A stretch of DNA of 64,000 nt from an uncultured Corynebacterium sp. GTDB lineage: Bacteria > Actinomycetota > Actinomycetes > Mycobacteriales > Mycobacteriaceae. This document shows, in pieces, positions 60,628 to 64,000 of this stretch (its first letter is position 1; each line of letters begins with the position of its first letter). The notes under the pieces are model-generated. The model was not told the origin of the DNA and made no database searches. It saw only the letters and a list, made by a program, of their open reading frames with translations. The position numbers and the translations under genes are program-made. Location of the stretch: assembly GCF_947253065.1 (NCBI RefSeq), contig NZ_CAMXWS010000003.1:36654-100653 (forward strand), read 5' to 3'.

Positions 60628-61557
60628 ATGGCCATTGATCTTGAGGTGGGCCTACGCGCCCGCGTGACCGTCCCTGGCAGCTCTGCGAATCTTGGTCCCG
60701 GCTTTGACACCCTCGGCCTTGCCGTGGGGATCTACGACACGGTCGAAGTTGAAGTGACCAACTCCGGCCTTGAGGTGGAGATCTTCGGCGAGGGAGCCGA
60801 CGACTTGCCCCGCGATTCCTCCCACCTCGTGGTCAAGGCCATCAATTCGGGCCTGCACGCAGCTGATGTGCATGCCCCGGGCCTGAAGGTGACGTGCCAC
60901 AACAGCATCCCACAATCCCGTGGTCTGGGCTCGTCCGCGGCTGCTGCTGTCGCTGGTGTGGTTGCGGCGAATACCCTGGCTGGTGACCCGCTGAGCACCG
61001 ATGAAGTCATCCAGCTCAGCTCCGCCTTCGAAGGACACCCCGACAATGCTGCAGCCAGCGTCGTCGGTGGGGCAGTGGTGTCCTGGACGGATATCCCCGT
61101 TGATGGTGTCTCGCAGCCCGAGTACCGTGCGGTCCCGTTGACCGTGCACAAGGACATCATCGCCACAGCTCTCGTGCCGAATTTCCATGCGTCGACAAAT
61201 GCTGTGCGCAAAGTGTTGCCATCCCACGTCACGCACTCTGATGCCCGCTTCAATGTCTCGCGCACCGCAGTCATGACCGTGGCGATCCAGACCCACCCCC
61301 AGTTCCTCTGGGAGGGCACCCGCGACCGCCTGCACCAGCCGTACCGCGCTGATGTTCTGCCGGTTACCGCTGAGTGGGTCAACCGTCTGCGCAACCGTGG
61401 TTACGCTGCGTACCTGTCCGGCGCCGGCCCGACCGCGATGGTGCTGTCCACCGAGCCCGTGGATGCGAAGATCCTCGAATCCGCGCGCGAAGACGGTCTC
61501 CGCGTTCTCGAGCTCGACATTGCCGGCCCTGTGAAGGCTGAGTTGCTGCGCGCTTAG
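60628..61557 (+). CDS. thrB: homoserine kinase
   Basis: 309-aa GHMP kinase that phosphorylates homoserine for threonine synthesis. The ATP loop is IPQSRGLGSSAAAAVAGV, preceded by VPGSSANLGPGFDTLG. The C-terminal motif is YLSGAGPTAMVL. ATG 60628 is 3 bp after hom, the typical hom-thrB operon. thrC is not in the window. Confidence 0.97.
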   Translation: MAIDLEVGLRARVTVPGSSANLGPGFDTLGLAVGIYDTVEVEVTNSGLEVEIFGEGADDLPRDSSHLVVKAINSGLHAADVHAPGLKVTCHNSIPQSRGLGSSAAAAVAGVVAANTLAGDPLSTDEVIQLSSAFEGHPDNAAASVVGGAVVSWTDIPVDGVSQPEYRAVPLTVHKDIIATALVPNFHASTNAVRKVLPSHVTHSDARFNVSRTAVMTVAIQTHPQFLWEGTRDRLHQPYRADVLPVTAEWVNRLRNRGYAAYLSGAGPTAMVLSTEPVDAKILESAREDGLRVLELDIAGPVKAELLRA

Positions 61558-61581
61558 AAGAACTTTCTGGCACAAACCGAT

Positions 61582-61607
61582 AACGAGTCCTGCAATAGGG
61601 GCTCGTT
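61582..61607 (+). terminator. hom-thrB terminator
   Basis: AACGAG / CTCGTT hairpin with an inner TCCT/AGGGG pairing around GCAAT, followed by TCCTTTATG, 25 bp after thrB. Confidence 0.65.
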
Positions 61608-61658
61608 TCCTTTATGTTGCGAAGTGACGTTGGACACATCGCAGAAGGGAACGGGTCG

Positions 61659-63701
61659 ATGCAGGCTTTATCTTCAATAGCGAGGGCCAGAGCTGTCCTT
61701 GTGCTTATTCTTGCAGCTGTTTGTTGTGTCGCGTGGACGCCGATTGTGTTTGCGCAGGAAGCTTCCGATGAGGAGCAAGGCAGTGCGGATAGCAAAGCAA
61801 TGCTGATTCTTGACGCTTCGTCGTCGATGTTGGAGGAAGATGCTGAAGGTCCGCGTATCGACGCTGCCAAGCAGGCCTCAAAGGACTTGATCGAGTCTTT
61901 GCCGCCGACGGCTCAGATGGGCCTGATGGTTTACGGCTCGAAGGTGACTGATGCGCCGGAGAACCACGAGACTGGTTGCAAGGATATTGAGACCCTTGCA
62001 CCTGTTGGCGATGTGGATAAGGACAAGTTGGTCAAGGCGATCAACGGTGTGACGCCGAAGGGTTATACCCCGATGGGTAATTCCCTTCGCGCTGCTGCTG
62101 ATGAGCTTGGTGACAAGGGGCAGCGTTCCATCATCCTCGTCTCCGACGGCATTGATACGTGTGCTCCGCCGCCGGTGTGTGAGGTGGCTGAGGAGCTCGC
62201 CAGCGACGGAGTCGACCTGGCGATTCACACCGTCGGCTTCAAAGTCGACGATAAAGCTCGCGAAGAGTTGGAGTGCATTGCAGAGGCTGGCAATGGTCAG
62301 TTCCTGGAAGCCGATGACGCCGGCAGTCTCGCTGAGTCTTTGAAGTTCCTCTCTCAGCGTGATGTGGGTAAGTACAAAGTCAAAGGCACCGAATTCGAAT
62401 TCGCCGACAACCCCGAAGATGCCAAGTGGCTTGGAGAAGGCCAGTACCAAACGAAGGTGAAGCCGGACCGTAATGCGAAGAAGGATCGCTACTTCCGTGT
62501 CTCTGTGCCTGAAGAGCACGACGCCCTGATCACCATCACCCCGGTGTGGCAGACCAATGGTGACTGGCATGATGGCGAGATTTTCATAACGACTAGTGAA
62601 GTGACCAATGAAGGCGATTCGTCCTGCGGTGAAGCAAAAACGACGCTAGCGAATGCTTCCAATGTCGCGAGTGCCCAGTTCGGGATTGATTCCTACCACA
62701 TTGCTTTGAAACGAGATGGACCTCAACGGTTCAAGGGCAAAGAGAATCGGTGCGATATGAGCAACTGGCTCATCGGCGCTCAGGTCTATCAGAACGGGGA
62801 CGAGATCACTGAGGATGTGCCTATCGAAATTAGCGTTTTCCACGCACCGTTGCCGGACGAAGAGCAGGCGAGGGAGTGGGATGAGCGCGAAATCACTTCC
62901 CCGGGCGATCCTGATGAGGTCCCGGAGATCGAGGACTCTGAGCCGATCAACGGCGGCACCGGATTCAATGACGCAGTGGAAATCTCTGAAGGTTCCTATT
63001 CCGACAAGATTGTTCCGGGCGAATACCGCTTCTACAAGATCCCGGTTAAATGGGGCGAGCGCCCGGTGATCAAGGCCAAGACTCCGAAATCAGTGGCAGA
63101 AGCTGCAGATTCGATCAAGTTCGGGTTTTACAATCCGACCCGCGGAGGAGCCGGCGAAGGATCGCTGACATTTTTTGATGAAGCCGTTGAGGAAGGTCCA
63201 GTCTCCCCTAGTAGTTACGCCTGGCAAGCTTCTCAGAGCGAGCGACAAGGCTATTACTTTGTGTGGTTCGGTATGGGCTCGAAAGGCGGGGACTACATCA
63301 CCGGCGTGGAGCAGCCGTATGAGTTCGCGGTCGCCCTCGATGGTGAGCCTGCCGATGGCGGCCTGGATTGGCAGCCCACCTACGAGAATGGCCCGGAGCC
63401 GTCTGATGAGCCGATCAATTTCGATAGTGCTAAGGCGGAGGATTCTGGCTCCGCCAAGGATGACGGTGCTCAAGACGACGGTGCAGCAGCAGTTGATGAT
63501 GAGTCCGGAAAGCCGTCGTGGGTACTGCCAGCCGTGATCGGTGCTGGCGTGCTGCTTCTGGCTCTCATTGGCCTTCTGGTATTCCTGCTGCGGAGGAATA
63601 AGAAGAAGAATGCGGCGAATATGGCCAACGGCGCCTACCCGCAACAGAACTTCCACGGCGGTCCGCAAGGCCCTGCTGGCCCTGGAGGGCCCTGGGCGTA
63701 G
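61659..63701 (+). CDS. secreted von Willebrand factor A domain protein with C-terminal anchor
   Basis: 680 aa. Signal peptide (ALSSIARARAVLVLILAAVC, ending AQA-type at FAQEAS). The vWA domain follows with the MIDAS motif ILDASSSM, the Thr in KGYTPMGNSL and VSDGIDTC. The central part is a beta-rich extracellular region (about 250-580). A Glu/Asp/Ser spacer leads to a transmembrane helix (ILPAVIGAGVLLLALIGLLV region) and a basic RRNKKK stop-transfer, then a Gly/Pro-rich cytosolic tail. An adhesion or protein-binding role outside the cell is likely. It has its own promoter and terminator. Confidence 0.83.
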   Translation: MQALSSIARARAVLVLILAAVCCVAWTPIVFAQEASDEEQGSADSKAMLILDASSSMLEEDAEGPRIDAAKQASKDLIESLPPTAQMGLMVYGSKVTDAPENHETGCKDIETLAPVGDVDKDKLVKAINGVTPKGYTPMGNSLRAAADELGDKGQRSIILVSDGIDTCAPPPVCEVAEELASDGVDLAIHTVGFKVDDKAREELECIAEAGNGQFLEADDAGSLAESLKFLSQRDVGKYKVKGTEFEFADNPEDAKWLGEGQYQTKVKPDRNAKKDRYFRVSVPEEHDALITITPVWQTNGDWHDGEIFITTSEVTNEGDSSCGEAKTTLANASNVASAQFGIDSYHIALKRDGPQRFKGKENRCDMSNWLIGAQVYQNGDEITEDVPIEISVFHAPLPDEEQAREWDEREITSPGDPDEVPEIEDSEPINGGTGFNDAVEISEGSYSDKIVPGEYRFYKIPVKWGERPVIKAKTPKSVAEAADSIKFGFYNPTRGGAGEGSLTFFDEAVEEGPVSPSSYAWQASQSERQGYYFVWFGMGSKGGDYITGVEQPYEFAVALDGEPADGGLDWQPTYENGPEPSDEPINFDSAKAEDSGSAKDDGAQDDGAAAVDDESGKPSWVLPAVIGAGVLLLALIGLLVFLLRRNKKKNAANMANGAYPQQNFHGGPQGPAGPGGPWA

Positions 63702-63732
63702 AACCTGGAAGGGCTGAGGGCCTGAAACGAAA

Positions 63733-63767
63733 AATCGCCGCGCAGCGGGGTGGGCTGCGGGGCGATT
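63733..63767. terminator. terminator between convergent genes
   Basis: AATCGCC plus CGCAGC pair with GCTGCG plus GGCGATT around GGGGTGG, with A-rich sequence left and TCGTCG right. It serves the vWA gene and the minus-strand gene at 63787. Confidence 0.75.
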
Positions 63768-63786
63768 CGTCGTTAAGCGAAGCTAT

Positions 63787-64000
63787 TTAGTGCTTGGCCT
63801 CGTACTTGACGGGCTCCGGCAGGCCGCGCTCCTCGCGGACTCGGCGGGAAATGCCCTCGAGGGCGATGAGCGACTCGACGACCATCTCCGGGGTGACCGG
63901 GAACGGCATGTTGTGGATGGTCTCCTCCTCAGCGGTGGCGGCCTTGGCCACTGCCTCGAGTTCCTCGGTGTCCTCAGGCGTGAGGCCGACCTCGGTCAGG
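63787..64000 (-). CDS. C-terminal part of a glycerol dehydrogenase-type enzyme, cut by window edge
   Basis: The frame from the right edge to the TAA at 63787 encodes 70 residues, including TAEEETIHNMPFPVTPEMVVES and ending KYEAKH. EETIHNMP near the C-terminus is a hallmark of GldA-type iron-containing (Zn) alcohol dehydrogenases, which oxidise glycerol to dihydroxyacetone with NAD. The rest of the gene, including the metal site, lies outside the window, so the substrate is open. Confidence 0.65.
   Translation of the reverse strand, partial: LTEVGLTPEDTEELEAVAKAATAEEETIHNMPFPVTPEMVVESLIALEGISRRVREERGLPEPVKYEAKH

Noticed and set aside
1..64000. CRISPR array, insertion sequence or prophage
   Set aside because: No regularly spaced repeats, transposase, integrase or phage structural genes were seen in the translated frames.

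Overview
The window reads as a chromosome segment of a Corynebacterium (mycolic-acid actinobacterium), G+C-rich and densely coding. The evidence is gene content and order: dapE, a LOG protein, folP2, gpgS, a DivIVA-like protein, DUF3117, glgA/glgC, an O-methyltransferase, sigE/cseE, tatB, mrp, then the fused E1/E2 odhA, a fused double ABC exporter, putP, SNF2 and SbcD/SbcC-like genes, a RosR-like MarR regulator, YceI, argS-lysA, hom-thrB. This order resembles C. glutamicum and, in the first third, the Rv1205-Rv1229 region of Mycobacterium tuberculosis. The species cannot be fixed from sequence alone.

Layout. 1-4920: a forward run from lysine/cell-wall (dapE) through folate-like and methylglucose-type glycolipid precursor genes (folP2, gpgS) to an RlmA-like methyltransferase. 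4979-8876: a glycogen block, with a GH32-like gene and glgA on the minus strand diverging from glgC. 8973-12186: the envelope-stress block (O-methyltransferase, sigE, cseE, tatB, mrp). 12281-23222: a YflT-like protein, a lipoprotein, a DUF222/HNH protein, odhA, the ABC exporter and a conserved hypothetical. 23354-28800: carboxylesterase, acidic-tail protein, MFS permease, nucleoside hydrolase. 28801-32025: an A+T-richer accessory island with an Eco29kI-like type II restriction-modification pair and about 0.9 kb without a confident gene. 32026-39800: small envelope proteins, a DEAD-box helicase, a secreted trypsin-like protease, a secreted HNH nuclease and PutP. 39955-47826: a DNA-maintenance cluster (SNF2 helicase, SWIM protein, SbcD-like and SbcC-like). 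47880-49401: RosR-like regulator, PspC protein and YceI with two RosR-like operators. 49592-50486: tRNA-Arg(CCG) and a DUF2335 membrane gene. 50690-56068: VOC protein, EamA exporter, CPBP protease and lutABC. 56131-61557: argS-lysA-hom-thrB. 61659-63701: a secreted von Willebrand A protein. 63787-64000: the 3' end of a glycerol dehydrogenase-type gene.

The most unexpected signal is not a gene. An 11-mer, CGTCGATAAGC, occurs exactly 17 times in 64 kb, on both strands and in three reading-frame registers, always inside or in frame with coding sequence, where about 0.03 copies would be expected by base composition. It looks like a genome-wide recognition signal. Secondary points are degenerate active sites (GH32-like protein, FolP2, RlmA, Mrp), an SbcC-like ATPase with a beta-rich insertion where the zinc hook should be, an inverted pair of DnaA-type boxes downstream of odhA, a LexA-like palindrome, and a missing start codon at the ABC exporter consistent with a G-tract frameshift.
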